Part shown: one piece after another, positions 12,839 to 21,180 of the stretch
How positions within the stretch are numbered: position 1 is the stretch's first letter
Layout: the number at the start of each line of letters is the position of its first letter
IMG/VR virus record: IMGVR_UViG_3300028392_000323
Coordinates: 1 to 21,796 of that record
Reading direction: 5' to 3' (one strand)
Source: a virus
Length of the DNA: 21,796 nt
The notes under the pieces: generated by a model
Databases searched by the model: none
What the model saw: only the letters and a program-made list of their open reading frames with translations
Told to the model about the DNA's origin: nothing
Program-made: the position numbers and the translations under genes

Positions 12839-13921
12839 ATGGAAAATTTAGACTTAATTAAAGAAATGGCTGAAAATGTGAAGGGATTCGCAGGTCAAAT
12901 CGAAGATGTAAAATCATCTGTAAGCGTCGTTAAAGACGAAATGCAAAAGCAAATCGACGTAGCTTTCGCACAAAAGAAAACTGCTGCTTCTAAAGAAGTA
13001 AAATTCTTTGATGAATTAGTAGTAGAGAAAATGGAAGGTAGAATGGACGAATTAGAATCAACTTTAAAAAAAGGTGGTAAATTCCGTATCGAAATGCCTG
13101 AAGCAAAAACAATGACTATCGCAGGTAACGTAACAGGAAATCCTGTGACTACTTATGCTTTACGTCCAGCTTTGCAACCAGCTCAATTAGTTAACTTCCG
13201 TGATTTAGTACCAACTGTAAGAAGCGAAAGCGGTCTTTACACTTTCTACAAAGAAAACACAGGAGAAACTAACAACATTGCTTCTCAAACTGAAGGTGCT
13301 GCTAAAGGTCAAAATGACTACAACTTGACTGAAACTAAGATTGTAAACTCTTACATCGCAGGTTTCTCTCGTTTCTCTAAGCAAATGATGAAATCTTTAC
13401 CTTTCTTGTCTCAATCTTTGCCAAGAATGTTACAAAGAGATTTTTTCAAAGCAGAGAATGCTTCTTTCTTCGGTACTGTTAGTGGTGCTGCAACTGGTAA
13501 TACTACAATGGTTCAAACTGTTGACTTAAAGCAATTAGTTGAATTAATCGCAAACCAAAAAGCTGCAAACTTTAACCCTTCTTACATTTTAGTATCTCCT
13601 GCTCAACAATCAAAAATCTTGATTGACACAATCAACGCAGGTTACTATGTAGGTTCAGGTAGTGTACAAATCGGAACTGGTGGTGACATCACAATTTGGG
13701 GTGTACCTGTTATTTCTGCTACTTGGGTTACCAACGATAAAGCATTAGTTATTGATGCTGATTACATCGAGAGAGTAGAGGTAGAAGGAATTGCAATCGA
13801 ATTCTCTTATGAGGATAGCGACAACTTCCAAAAGAACTTAGTAACTGCTCGTATCGAGTGTTATGAGGCAATCAACTTAATGTTGCCAGGTTCTGCTATC
13901 TATGCTACATTGAATGCATAA
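12839..13921 (+). CDS. Major capsid protein (HK97 fold)
   Basis: 360 residues. The first ~100 are a charged coiled-coil segment (ENLDLIKEMAENVKGFAGQI…FDELVVEKMEGRMDELESTLKKGGKFRIEM), the delta/scaffold domain removed by the protease. The HK97 fold follows: LVNFRDLVPTVRSESGLYTFYKE (E-loop region), AEGAAKGQNDYNLTETKIVNSYIAGFSRFSKQMM, spine helix (LPRMLQRDFFKAENASFFGT), and the A domain (PSYILVSPAQQSKILIDTINAG… VISATWVTNDKALVIDADY). Codon choice differs from its neighbours, with more C-ending and 'preferred' codons, as expected of the most highly expressed gene. It is followed by a strong terminator. Confidence 0.93.
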   Translation: MENLDLIKEMAENVKGFAGQIEDVKSSVSVVKDEMQKQIDVAFAQKKTAASKEVKFFDELVVEKMEGRMDELESTLKKGGKFRIEMPEAKTMTIAGNVTGNPVTTYALRPALQPAQLVNFRDLVPTVRSESGLYTFYKENTGETNNIASQTEGAAKGQNDYNLTETKIVNSYIAGFSRFSKQMMKSLPFLSQSLPRMLQRDFFKAENASFFGTVSGAATGNTTMVQTVDLKQLVELIANQKAANFNPSYILVSPAQQSKILIDTINAGYYVGSGSVQIGTGGDITIWGVPVISATWVTNDKALVIDADYIERVEVEGIAIEFSYEDSDNFQKNLVTARIECYEAINLMLPGSAIYATLNA

Positions 13922-13945
13922 TTCTAATGGTTAGATAAATAAATT

Positions 13946-13975
13946 ACCCTCTACTTAAAACGTAGGGGGTTTTTT
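13946..13975 (+). terminator. Rho-independent terminator after the capsid gene
   Basis: ACCCTCTAC (13946-13954) and GTAGGGGGT (13962-13970) form a 9-bp stem with one G-U pair around a 7-nt loop, directly followed by a T-tract (13970-13975). Placed 24 nt after the capsid stop, it would end the head-gene transcript; a promoter-like box follows 13 nt later. Confidence 0.85.
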
Positions 13976-13988
13976 ATTATAATTAATG

Positions 13989-13996
13989 TAAATTTG
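13989..13996 (+). promoter_or_regulatory. Bacteroidota promoter -7 box (TAAATTTG)
   Basis: Exact TAnnTTTG between the capsid terminator and the connector gene, 13 nt before ATG 14010. Would restart transcription of the tail genes after the terminator. No clear -33 TTG; the region upstream is a T-tract. Confidence 0.5.
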
Positions 13997-14009
13997 TAAA
14001 AAAGAGATT

Positions 14010-14561
14010 ATGTCTTTCTATAATTATTTGATTGATTTTACCCTTACTAATGTAGGAACTCCAACAGAACCAGTAACACTTGCCGAAGCTAAAAACTATT
14101 GTCGTGTAACTACATCAGCAGATGATGCTTTAATTACCGACTTAATTACCGAAGCAAGAGAAGCTATTGAAAAGGCAACAGGACTTTGCATAGTTCAAAA
14201 GACAGTTAAGATATGGTTTAATAACCCAGCTAGTAATTTTAGCATTCCTTATGGACCAATAGACCCAACAACTTTTAAACTTTATGATAATGTTAATAAT
14301 ACAGAAATTTTAGCTATTAATTATCGTTTAGTCGGTGGGCAATATCCTAGCCTTAATTTTCCTATTTGGAATCAATTGAGGGCAGAATATACAAGTGGGT
14401 TTATAACCCTCCCTAAAGAGCTTAAAATAGCCATTTTGGACCAAATAGACTTTGACTACGAAAATAGAGGAGCAGATATAGAAAGATACGACCAATCAGG
14501 GGTATGTCAAAAGGCTTGGAGAACTTGTCAAAGATATACTAGAACTAGCCCAATATTATAA
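14010..14561 (+). CDS. Head-tail connector protein (HK97 gp6-like)
   Basis: 183 residues. The N-terminal part PVTLAEAKNYCRVTTSADDALITDLITEAREAIEKATG (19-56) is the classic gp6/DNA-packaging 'vtl.eak.hlrid..ddd..l..li.aA...ie..tg' signature. It is followed by beta-strands (VQKTVKIWF, FSIPYGPIDP, RAEYTSGF) and a C-terminal helix (PKELKIAILDQIDFDYENRG). It forms the adaptor ring below the portal, onto which the head-closure protein is added. It is the first gene after the capsid terminator, behind its own promoter-like box. Confidence 0.85.
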   Translation: MSFYNYLIDFTLTNVGTPTEPVTLAEAKNYCRVTTSADDALITDLITEAREAIEKATGLCIVQKTVKIWFNNPASNFSIPYGPIDPTTFKLYDNVNNTEILAINYRLVGGQYPSLNFPIWNQLRAEYTSGFITLPKELKIAILDQIDFDYENRGADIERYDQSGVCQKAWRTCQRYTRTSPIL

Positions 14562-14562
14562 T

Positions 14563-14904
14563 ATGCAAATAGGTCAAAAAAAAGGCAGAAATGTTAATTC
14601 CTCTACGATGACTAGAAGGGCAGATTTATATGCTCCTACTATTACAAGTGATGGCGAAGGTGGTTATAATACTGCTTTTACTTTACAAGAAACTGTATGG
14701 GGAGATTTTAGACCTGCTCATAGTATTAGAACATTACTAGAAGATGAAAAGACTTTTTATCAAGATGCTAAACTTTATATTCGTTATGGAACAACTATAA
14801 CAGAAGAATATCAAGTATTTGTAGAGGGTAAAACATATACAATTCAATCAATAAATGATGTTGATAATCAGCATCGTTTTTTAGAAATTAATTTTTATGG
14901 TTAA
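14563..14904 (+). CDS. Head-closure / head-tail joining protein
   Basis: 113 residues matching the phage head-tail joining family (PF05521 type, SPP1 gp16/HK97 gp7-like). Visible: RADLYAPTITSDGEGGYNTAFTLQETVWGDFRPAHS (…'d..Ggy...w.....vwa.i.p'), then KLYIRYGTTITEEYQVFVEGKTYTIQSINDVDNQHRFLEINFYG ('..ir....i...~ri...g..y.I..i.d.d.r...l.l'). It closes the connector after packaging and joins the tail. It starts 1 nt after the connector gene and overlaps the next by 8 nt. Confidence 0.8.
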   Translation: MQIGQKKGRNVNSSTMTRRADLYAPTITSDGEGGYNTAFTLQETVWGDFRPAHSIRTLLEDEKTFYQDAKLYIRYGTTITEEYQVFVEGKTYTIQSINDVDNQHRFLEINFYG

Positions 14905-15310
14905 TGTAGAAGCTGGATTTGGTATTAATAATCTTAATGGTCTTGGAGAAAAGATACAAAGAGCATTAATAGGTGCTTTACAAGAAGCAGCATTAAACAT
15001 AGAAACTGCAGCTAAAATTGATTGTCCTGTACATATGGGTGTTTTAAGAAATTCTATACATATTGAATCTGTTAGACAAGAAGATTATTATGGTTATAAA
15101 ATAGGTTCTTATTTGCCTTATGCTCCTTATGTAGAATTTGGAACAGGTACATTGGTATCTGTGCCATCTGATTATAAAGAATTTGCTTTACAATTTAAAG
15201 GTCAAAAGGAAGTTGCAGGTATGAATGCTCAACCATATTTATTACCTAATTTTGAGATGCAAGTAGAAAATTTTAAAAATAATATAGAAAAAACATTAAA
15301 AGATGTATAA
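14897..15310 (+). CDS. HK97 gp10-like neck/tail protein
   Basis: 137 residues of the HK97 gp10 type. Key segments: IQRALIGALQEAALNIETAAKIDCPVHMGVLRNSIHIESV ('a...ak..aPv.tG.Lr.si'), YGYKIGSYLPYAPYVEFGTGTLV ('v.....YA.yvEfGT.') and NAQPYLLPNFEMQVENFKNNIEKTL ('.aqPflrPAl......f...i...l'). Found between the head-closure and tail-completion genes in most siphoviruses; thought to act at the tail end of the neck. It overlaps both neighbours by 8 nt. Confidence 0.85.
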   Translation: MVNVEAGFGINNLNGLGEKIQRALIGALQEAALNIETAAKIDCPVHMGVLRNSIHIESVRQEDYYGYKIGSYLPYAPYVEFGTGTLVSVPSDYKEFALQFKGQKEVAGMNAQPYLLPNFEMQVENFKNNIEKTLKDV

Positions 15311-15710
15311 TCCTAATATTGACATAAAAAAATGGTTTTATACTAATTTAGTATCAGCAACAGGACTAGGTGTTTATGATGGAATTGCTCCTGTAACTGC
15401 AGGAAATGAGTACCTTATTTTAACCGATAGAACATCAAGTCAAGTACAAGGCAAAAACGGATATACAAATACATTAGTGTTTATGATAGACATTGTTACA
15501 AAAAATGCTAACTTTGGCTTTAAACGTGCTGAAACAATTAGCAATTTGATTTTAAGTGCTATAAATTCGGATACAACAATAACACTACCAACAGGATGGA
15601 AAGCATCTAGTTTAAGTGTTGGAGGTATTAGAAATTTATCGGCTTTAAATCCACTTGACAATGTATTCAGAACATTAATAACATATAATTTAACAATAAC
15701 TCAAAATTAA
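15303..15710 (+). CDS. Tail completion/terminator protein (DUF3168-like)
   Basis: 135 residues: IKKWFYTNLVSATGLGVYDGIAPVTAGNEYLIL, then QGKNGYTNTLVFMIDIVTKNANFGFKRAETISNLILSAIN ('..v.idiv......g...a..i...i...l') and a C-terminal strand pair. This is the pattern of DUF3168 tail-terminator proteins, which cap the tail tube and join it to the neck. Gene order (gp10-like, then this, then tail tube) supports it. Overlaps the preceding gene by 8 nt. Confidence 0.7.
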   Translation: MYNPNIDIKKWFYTNLVSATGLGVYDGIAPVTAGNEYLILTDRTSSQVQGKNGYTNTLVFMIDIVTKNANFGFKRAETISNLILSAINSDTTITLPTGWKASSLSVGGIRNLSALNPLDNVFRTLITYNLTITQN

Positions 15711-15716
15711 AATAAA

Positions 15717-16172
15717 ATGGCAGAATCTAAAGTATCAGCTAGAAGTTACTTACTATTTGCAGACGAATCCAATACTGGAACCTACAAAGTAGTAGCTTGT
15801 TTAACTTCAAACGCTATTACATCAAGTAATAACGTAATCGATGCATCTTCTAAATGTGGAGATGACTACGAACCAGGACCAAACTTTAAGCAAACAATTA
15901 AAGCAGAAGGATTTGCAATTGACCAAACAGGAGCAGAAAGTAAGGATTCTTACGATATGCTTTACTCTTTGCACGTTGCTAAAACTAAGTTTGCTATCAA
16001 AATGGGACCATCTAGCCCATCGGCTGGTAATGTAACTTATGGTGGTACTGCTACTGATTTAGTGTTTATTTCTAATTGGGACTTAACTGCTCCTGATAAA
16101 GAAGATGTGAAGTTTACTGCAACTTTTGAAGTAGTAAATCCTCCATTATCACAAGCTAGAGTAACATCATAA
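15717..16172 (+). CDS. Major tail protein (tail tube)
   Basis: 151 residues, beta-rich: KVSARSYLLFADESNTGTYKVVACLTSNAITSSNNVIDASSKCGDDYEPGPNFKQTIKAEGFAI, typical of TP901-1-type tube subunits ('..g....l.i......~y..v....~~~s~~~~~id.tsk..~~....~g......i...g'), followed by DLVFISNWDLTAPDKEDVKFTATFEVVNPP ('…v...~~~~~~~~v..~a~f~~~G'). Located directly before the tail-assembly chaperones, the standard place of the tube gene. Codon use is more C-rich than that of the chaperones, in keeping with high expression. Confidence 0.82.
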   Translation: MAESKVSARSYLLFADESNTGTYKVVACLTSNAITSSNNVIDASSKCGDDYEPGPNFKQTIKAEGFAIDQTGAESKDSYDMLYSLHVAKTKFAIKMGPSSPSAGNVTYGGTATDLVFISNWDLTAPDKEDVKFTATFEVVNPPLSQARVTS

Positions 16173-16185
16173 AAACCTAAAAACT

Positions 16186-16548
16186 ATGTTTGAATTAAGA
16201 CTGAACAACAACACAATCCATTTAAAGTGGGGGACTTGGGCTATGCGTGAGTTTTGCATAGAATACAATATTACTTTAGAAAAGTATTTTGAGATTCTTG
16301 CTACTTCACAAAAGGACATTAGCGTAATTATTAAACTTTTTTATATTGGTTACAAATCAGGTTGTATCAGTAAAAAAGAAGAAATAATTTATAAAGAAGA
16401 AGATGTCTGTGAATGGATAGATGAAATAGGTTCTATTTTTAAAGTTGATGGTCAATTGGTAGATTATTTTAAATATATCTTATCAAATACTAATATTAAT
16501 GTTAGTACGACAAAAGAAACTGAGAAAAAAAAAGCCTCAAAAAGTTAA
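16186..16548 (+). CDS. Tail assembly chaperone, short form (gpG-like)
   Basis: 120 residues, zero-frame product: FELRLNNNTIHLKWGTWAMREFCIEYNITLEKYFEIL and a helical body ending in a lysine-rich tail. The fold pattern (short strand pair, then helices) and position between tube and tape-measure genes match the G protein of the lambda G/GT system, which coats the tape measure during tail assembly. Nine A's at 16525-16533, near the 3' end, allow a -1 frameshift to make the longer GT-like form (see next feature). Confidence 0.78.
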   Translation: MFELRLNNNTIHLKWGTWAMREFCIEYNITLEKYFEILATSQKDISVIIKLFYIGYKSGCISKKEEIIYKEEDVCEWIDEIGSIFKVDGQLVDYFKYILSNTNINVSTTKETEKKKASKS

Positions 16549-16853
16549 CTTGGGATGATATTCTAGTTAAGGCTGCAGAATGTGGAATAAAACCAAGTGA
16601 ATTTTGGGAAATGACTTGGAAAGATTATAGTATAATAGTTTTGGGAACAGAACGCAAAGAAGTAAATGATTGGGCGAGGACAAGAAACCTCGCCTATATT
16701 ATATACTTAACAAATACTTCTGAAAAGCATCCTAAATCCTTAAAATCATTTTGGCATATTCCACAAATAGATGATATTGATGAGCCTGAAGAAGAACAAT
16801 ATTTATCAAGTGACCAACTTTTACGAACTTTGGAGTTGTACGGAATAAATTAA
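16186..16853 (+). CDS. Tail assembly chaperone, long form by -1 frameshift (gpGT-like)
   Basis: In the zero frame the codons at the site are GAG AAA AAA AAA GCC; slipping back one base on A_AAA_AAA (16527-16533) moves reading into the -1 frame. That frame is open from before the site to 16853. The first residues after the slip read SLKKLTWDDILVKAAECGIKPSEFWEMTWKDYS, a typical start of the T domain ('w..i...a...G..P.efW.mt..e...'). The fusion would be 222 aa (116 zero-frame codons plus 106). The T-domain ORF has no good start of its own: its first ATG (16611) falls inside the conserved block. Same gene arrangement as lambda G/GT and most siphoviruses. Confidence 0.8.
16525..16533 (+). promoter_or_regulatory. 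Slippery A9 site for programmed -1 frameshift
   Basis: Nine consecutive A's in frame as AAA AAA AAA, satisfying the X XXY YYZ heptamer A_AAA_AAA. It lies 12 nt upstream of the zero-frame stop (16546) and inside the region where both frames are open. No obvious strong stem-loop directly downstream was found by eye; A-rich sites can work without one. Confidence 0.75.
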
Positions 16854-16858
16854 AATAA

Positions 16859-19006
16859 ATGGCAAATCAAATAGCTGAATTTTTTGCACGGATATTTCTT
16901 AAAAATGAAATATCTCCAGAGTTAGATAAGATTATTGATGAATTATTATCATTAAATAAAACTATTGAAAATTCAAAACATCCTGAATTACTTGTACAAG
17001 AAAAGGCTAGAGTAGATGAATTAACACAATCATTTATACAAAATGGTGGTCAAGCCAAAGAATTATCACAAATTTTAACATATCAAGGAGCAGAAGGTGC
17101 AAGTCGGTTTAATAAGGAAGTAGAGAACCTTACCAATAGTTCATATAATAATTTTCGTGCCATAGGTCAAATGGATAGAGTTACTCGTGAATTTGCTTCA
17201 GGAGGATTAAATCAAGGTTTGAATGGGTTAACAATGTTTGGTAATTCATTAACTCGTTTAGCGGTTCAAGAAGGCGGGTTTAAAAATGCTCTAACAGGAT
17301 TAGTTCAAGCATTTACTGGACCTGCTGGTATTGTATTAGCGGTATCTGCAGCAATAGGTTTTTTTGAAGAATGGCAAAAAACGCAAAAAAAAGCTGAAAC
17401 TGCAACACAAAAACACGCTAAAGAAATTGAAAAAGAAAAGCAGGATATTGACCAACTTTATGAATCAACTGCAAAAGAAGCAACTCAAGTAACTTCTTTA
17501 ATTGCAGTTTTAAGTAATGAAACAGAAACTAGAAATAGGAAAACAAAAGCATTAGATGAATTAAAGAAAATAAATCCTGAAATATTTAAGGGTTTAAAAT
17601 TAGAAGAAGGAGTTGTTATTGGTTTAAATACTGCTTATGAAAATTATATAACAAATTTAAGTTCTGTTATTGCTTTAAAAATTAAGCAAAAAGAAATTGA
17701 AGATGTTACTGAAAAAATATTAAAAGCTCAAGGGGTAACTACAACTCAAGCTGAAAAAGATATTAAAGCTACTGGTAAGACTTTAAAAGATTCTTTAGAT
17801 TTAAAGAAAACAGATTATCAATTAAGAAAAGAATCTACTGAAGCTACAATAAAAGAAAATAAAGAAAATATAATATTAAATGGTTTATTAGAAGAACGTA
17901 AAAAATTATTTAATTCTTTAAGAGAATTATCTCCACAAGTTAAAATAACTGGAGAAGGAGATGTATCTAAAGAAAAAACTAAACCAACTGATAAATCTAA
18001 TTTAGGAGTTTTAAAAGCATATCAAGATTTTTATAAAGAAGATATTTATATTTATAAAGATTATGCAGATGCTATAACTAAAGAAGAAGAAAAACTTGCA
18101 ATAAATAAAGCAAAAAAAGAAAAAGCTAGTGTTGATGAGATTTTAAGAATACATCAAAAAGCAAAAATAGATTTAGAAACTAATCAAAAAGTTTTAGGGC
18201 AAGAAATTGCAAAAATGCTTGATAAAGATGCTAAGGAACAACAAAAACAACAAAAAATAGATGATAAAGAATCATTAAAAGACCAAGAATATTTTGCCGA
18301 GCAACGAATAAAAAATATAGAAGGGCAATTAGATGTAGAATTAAAATTACATAAAAAAAATAGTGATTTACAAAGACAAGATTATCAAAAAGCTATGGCA
18401 CAACTTGCCGTATTGGCAATGACATCTTTTAATCCTACAATTGCTCAAAAATTTATAGAAGCATTAAATAATTTAAGTTATAAAGAAGCAGGGCTTGAAT
18501 CTCAAACATCACAACTTGCTAAATTAATTTCTAAAGATTTAACTGGTGCATTAGTTGGTATGTATGATGCTGTGCAGCATAATGAACCCCCATTACAAGC
18601 ATTGGGTGATTATTTTGCTAAATTGGCTGAACAAATTGCAGCAGCAGCAGTTGAAGCAGCTATATTTGCTGCTATAATGGTAGCATTAGACCCAACAGGA
18701 GTAACTACATTTTTAGGAGGTGGGGCAAAAGGCGGTGGATTCCTTTCAATGTTTAAAAGTTTGATAGGTTTGCATGCTGATGGTGGTATAACAACTGGGC
18801 CATCATTGGGGGTAATTGGGGAAGCTGGTCCTGAAGCAATTATGCCATTAAGTAAATTAGGTAATGTTATAAATAATTCTTTTGATGCAGGTACAATGAA
18901 GAGCAATGATAATAGCAATAATGGTCAATTTGTTTTGAGAGGTAGCGATTTAGTTTTAGCTTTACAAAGGTCAAATGTTTCATTAAATCTTAGAAGAGGT
19001 GCATAA
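16859..19006 (+). CDS. Tape measure protein
   Basis: 715 residues, the longest tail-assembly gene after the chaperones. A helical N-terminal region, a hydrophobic segment (about 146-169, LVQAFTGPAGIVLAVSAAIGFF), a long charged coiled-coil region (180-520), a second Ala-rich hydrophobic segment near 590-620 (AEQIAAAAVEAAIFAAIMVA) and the tape-measure C-terminal signature LHADGGITTGPSLGVIGEAGPEAIMPLS (638 onwards). It sets tail length and enters the host membrane during injection. With roughly 0.15 nm per helical residue the tail would be near 100 nm (inference). It overlaps the next gene by 1 nt. Confidence 0.9.
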   Translation: MANQIAEFFARIFLKNEISPELDKIIDELLSLNKTIENSKHPELLVQEKARVDELTQSFIQNGGQAKELSQILTYQGAEGASRFNKEVENLTNSSYNNFRAIGQMDRVTREFASGGLNQGLNGLTMFGNSLTRLAVQEGGFKNALTGLVQAFTGPAGIVLAVSAAIGFFEEWQKTQKKAETATQKHAKEIEKEKQDIDQLYESTAKEATQVTSLIAVLSNETETRNRKTKALDELKKINPEIFKGLKLEEGVVIGLNTAYENYITNLSSVIALKIKQKEIEDVTEKILKAQGVTTTQAEKDIKATGKTLKDSLDLKKTDYQLRKESTEATIKENKENIILNGLLEERKKLFNSLRELSPQVKITGEGDVSKEKTKPTDKSNLGVLKAYQDFYKEDIYIYKDYADAITKEEEKLAINKAKKEKASVDEILRIHQKAKIDLETNQKVLGQEIAKMLDKDAKEQQKQQKIDDKESLKDQEYFAEQRIKNIEGQLDVELKLHKKNSDLQRQDYQKAMAQLAVLAMTSFNPTIAQKFIEALNNLSYKEAGLESQTSQLAKLISKDLTGALVGMYDAVQHNEPPLQALGDYFAKLAEQIAAAAVEAAIFAAIMVALDPTGVTTFLGGGAKGGGFLSMFKSLIGLHADGGITTGPSLGVIGEAGPEAIMPLSKLGNVINNSFDAGTMKSNDNSNNGQFVLRGSDLVLALQRSNVSLNLRRGA

Positions 19007-21162
19007 TGTCATATACAAATCCACTATATAAAATAACTGCGGCAAGTAAATCAAATAAAATTATATATGTTTATTTGACAGATAACTCAAGTTATACTGG
19101 AAGTCCTATTGAATATCTTTCAACTAATTTATCCTTACAATATTTGCCTCAAAGTGATGATACTTTTGAACCTATTATTGCAAGTCAATTAAATCTTACA
19201 ATAGATGTAACAGATAATCAAGAAAATATGCCTGACTTTACATCTTTAGATGATAGAAAATATTTAGTACAAGTTTATATTGGGTCAACAATTTATTGGA
19301 CAGGATGGTCAATGAGTGATAGTGTAACAATAAGCTATACAACAGGAAGAAAAGAAGTATCATTTAATGCAATTGATGGTCTTGGAATGTTGAATAAAAT
19401 ATTATACCCAATTTCAACAAGTTTTTATCTTACAGGATTAGATACTTGTACAGATTATATTTTAAATTCTTTACAACAAATACAATTCCCAACTGGTTTA
19501 AATATAATTAATGGTATAAGTTATTTTGCAGATGGGATGTTAAATAGAACTGACGGAAGTGAACATACTCCTTTTAGCCAAACATTTATAAGATTAACTA
19601 CATTTTTAGATGATGCTAGTGTTATAACAAATTGTTTAGATGTATTAAAACAAATATTAAGTTCTTTTGGTGCTAAAATATATCAAGCAGAAAATAAATG
19701 GTTTATTGTTACTCCAACTCAATTTGCTCAATCTTCTTATTATTATACAGAAACATTAAGTGATGGAACTTTAGTTGGTAGTGGTACAAGAACATCAACA
19801 AAACAAATACAAGCATTTACAGGTAATACAAGTGGATTATATTTTGTGGACAATAGTCAAAATAAAATATTAAAAAAAGGTTATAATAAAATAAAATATA
19901 TAAAAGATATAAATTATCCATCTAATTTTATATCAAATGCAAATTTAAAAATATTTACAGGGGATACAGCTTTTGCTTGGACTACTTATGCAACAAGTGG
20001 TTCTGATTATGTTAAATTAAAAAATTATACAAATGCACCAAATAACTCTTGGGTTATAAGTGGTTATACAAATTCTGCAGGTATTATTCCATTAAATATT
20101 CCTGCAGTTAAATTTAATGATACTATTTCTTTATCTATAGATTTTACTAATATAGTCCCAAATTCAACTTTAACTAAAATTTGTTATGTAAAAATAACTT
20201 TAATAAGTGGCGGAATAAATTATTACTTAAATCATAATTCAGGTTGGACTACAATAGGAACAGATTATTATTATGTAAAATATGATGGCGGAGTATATCC
20301 TGCTGCCGCTCCTTCTTTAACAAAAACAGAAACAATAAATTTACCTCCAGCACCAATTGCAGGTCCATTATCAATAACTGTATATAATGATACCACTTGT
20401 ATATCTTGGTGTGAAATATCAAATATGCAATTAAATGTTACTCAATTATTTAAACAAGTAACAACAGAATCATATATTAATAATATAGATGAATATGTTT
20501 ATGCACCAAATATTTCATTAGGTTATAATTATTCGATAAGTGGAAAATATTATTATAGAGGTTTTTTATCTGATAGTTCAGGTAATATTTTAACCAATTG
20601 GTATAGAATGGAATACCCTAGTGATTATTATAATTCTTTATGTGAATTAATTATTAAACAATATTCAAATATATTAGAAAATAATATTATAAATATTGAT
20701 AGTAGTATTTATGGGGTAGATAATAGTACAAGAACTTTAAGTATGGGTTGGATGTTAACTTCAACAGATACAGATACAGTTAATTCGGTTTCATCTAATA
20801 AATATTTAATTGGAAATTCTACTTTTAATTTAGTATCAAATGAAATACAGGCAACTTTATTAGATATAAATGATACAAATATTTCTACAACTTTAATAAC
20901 AACTTATATAAATACTAATCCTGCTAGAGTTTTTGGAAGACAAAGGTCAGCAGGTCAAACAACAAGTATTGGTGCTATGGCTGCACCATTAACTTCTAAT
21001 TTATTATGGCAAAATGGTCAATATTTCTATACAGATAGTAATGTTTCTTTAGCTTTTAATGGTGGTAATTTATATTATAAAGTTCAATCTGAAGATGTGG
21101 TTAGTACTCAAATATGGCATATTGACCCTGCTGGTAAAATTATAGGATTTGGTCCACGTTAA
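19006..21162 (+). CDS. Minor tail / tail-tip protein (distal tail or hub-like)
   Basis: 718 residues starting in a taATG overlap with the tape-measure gene. The N-terminal ~160 residues are beta-rich (KIIYVYLTDNSS; LSTNLSLQYLPQSDDTFEPIIASQLNLTIDVTDN; KYLVQVYIGSTIYWTGWSM; VSFNAIDGLGMLNKI) and resemble the distal-tail/hub beginning of Bacteroidota siphophage tail-tip proteins, with the 'v.~ya.DGLg.L.~i' block. The rest is rich in S, T, N, Y and G, predicted beta, as in receptor-binding or tail-fibre regions. No lysozyme or peptidase motif noted. Position after the tape measure fits a tail-tip role; exact part unknown. Confidence 0.68.
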   Translation: MSYTNPLYKITAASKSNKIIYVYLTDNSSYTGSPIEYLSTNLSLQYLPQSDDTFEPIIASQLNLTIDVTDNQENMPDFTSLDDRKYLVQVYIGSTIYWTGWSMSDSVTISYTTGRKEVSFNAIDGLGMLNKILYPISTSFYLTGLDTCTDYILNSLQQIQFPTGLNIINGISYFADGMLNRTDGSEHTPFSQTFIRLTTFLDDASVITNCLDVLKQILSSFGAKIYQAENKWFIVTPTQFAQSSYYYTETLSDGTLVGSGTRTSTKQIQAFTGNTSGLYFVDNSQNKILKKGYNKIKYIKDINYPSNFISNANLKIFTGDTAFAWTTYATSGSDYVKLKNYTNAPNNSWVISGYTNSAGIIPLNIPAVKFNDTISLSIDFTNIVPNSTLTKICYVKITLISGGINYYLNHNSGWTTIGTDYYYVKYDGGVYPAAAPSLTKTETINLPPAPIAGPLSITVYNDTTCISWCEISNMQLNVTQLFKQVTTESYINNIDEYVYAPNISLGYNYSISGKYYYRGFLSDSSGNILTNWYRMEYPSDYYNSLCELIIKQYSNILENNIINIDSSIYGVDNSTRTLSMGWMLTSTDTDTVNSVSSNKYLIGNSTFNLVSNEIQATLLDINDTNISTTLITTYINTNPARVFGRQRSAGQTTSIGAMAAPLTSNLLWQNGQYFYTDSNVSLAFNGGNLYYKVQSEDVVSTQIWHIDPAGKIIGFGPR

Positions 21163-21168
21163 AATAAG

Positions 21169-21176
21169 TAAATTTG
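21169..21176 (+). promoter_or_regulatory. Bacteroidota promoter (TTG-N17-TAAATTTG)
   Basis: TAAATTTG matches TAnnTTTG, with TTG at 21149-21151 exactly 17 nt upstream, inside the 17-23 range reported for Flavobacterium. It sits 4 nt before ATG 21181, giving a likely leaderless transcript. The best supported of the promoter boxes in this window. Confidence 0.6.
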
Positions 21177-21180
21177 CAAT

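Noticed and set aside
15841-16035. 64-codon + strand ORF in another frame of the tail tube gene
   Set aside because: Fully embedded in the tube gene, with Gln/Leu-rich low-complexity translation and no plausible function.
16611-16853. Independent 80-codon gene after the tail chaperone
   Set aside because: Its ATG lies within the conserved T-domain block, and the same frame is open upstream to the A9 slippery site, so it is better read as the -1 frameshift extension.
18610-18918. 102-codon ORF on the minus strand
   Set aside because: It lies wholly inside the tape-measure gene, opposite its conserved C-terminal part, and its translation is low-complexity (Ala/Pro/Ile). A shadow of the real gene.
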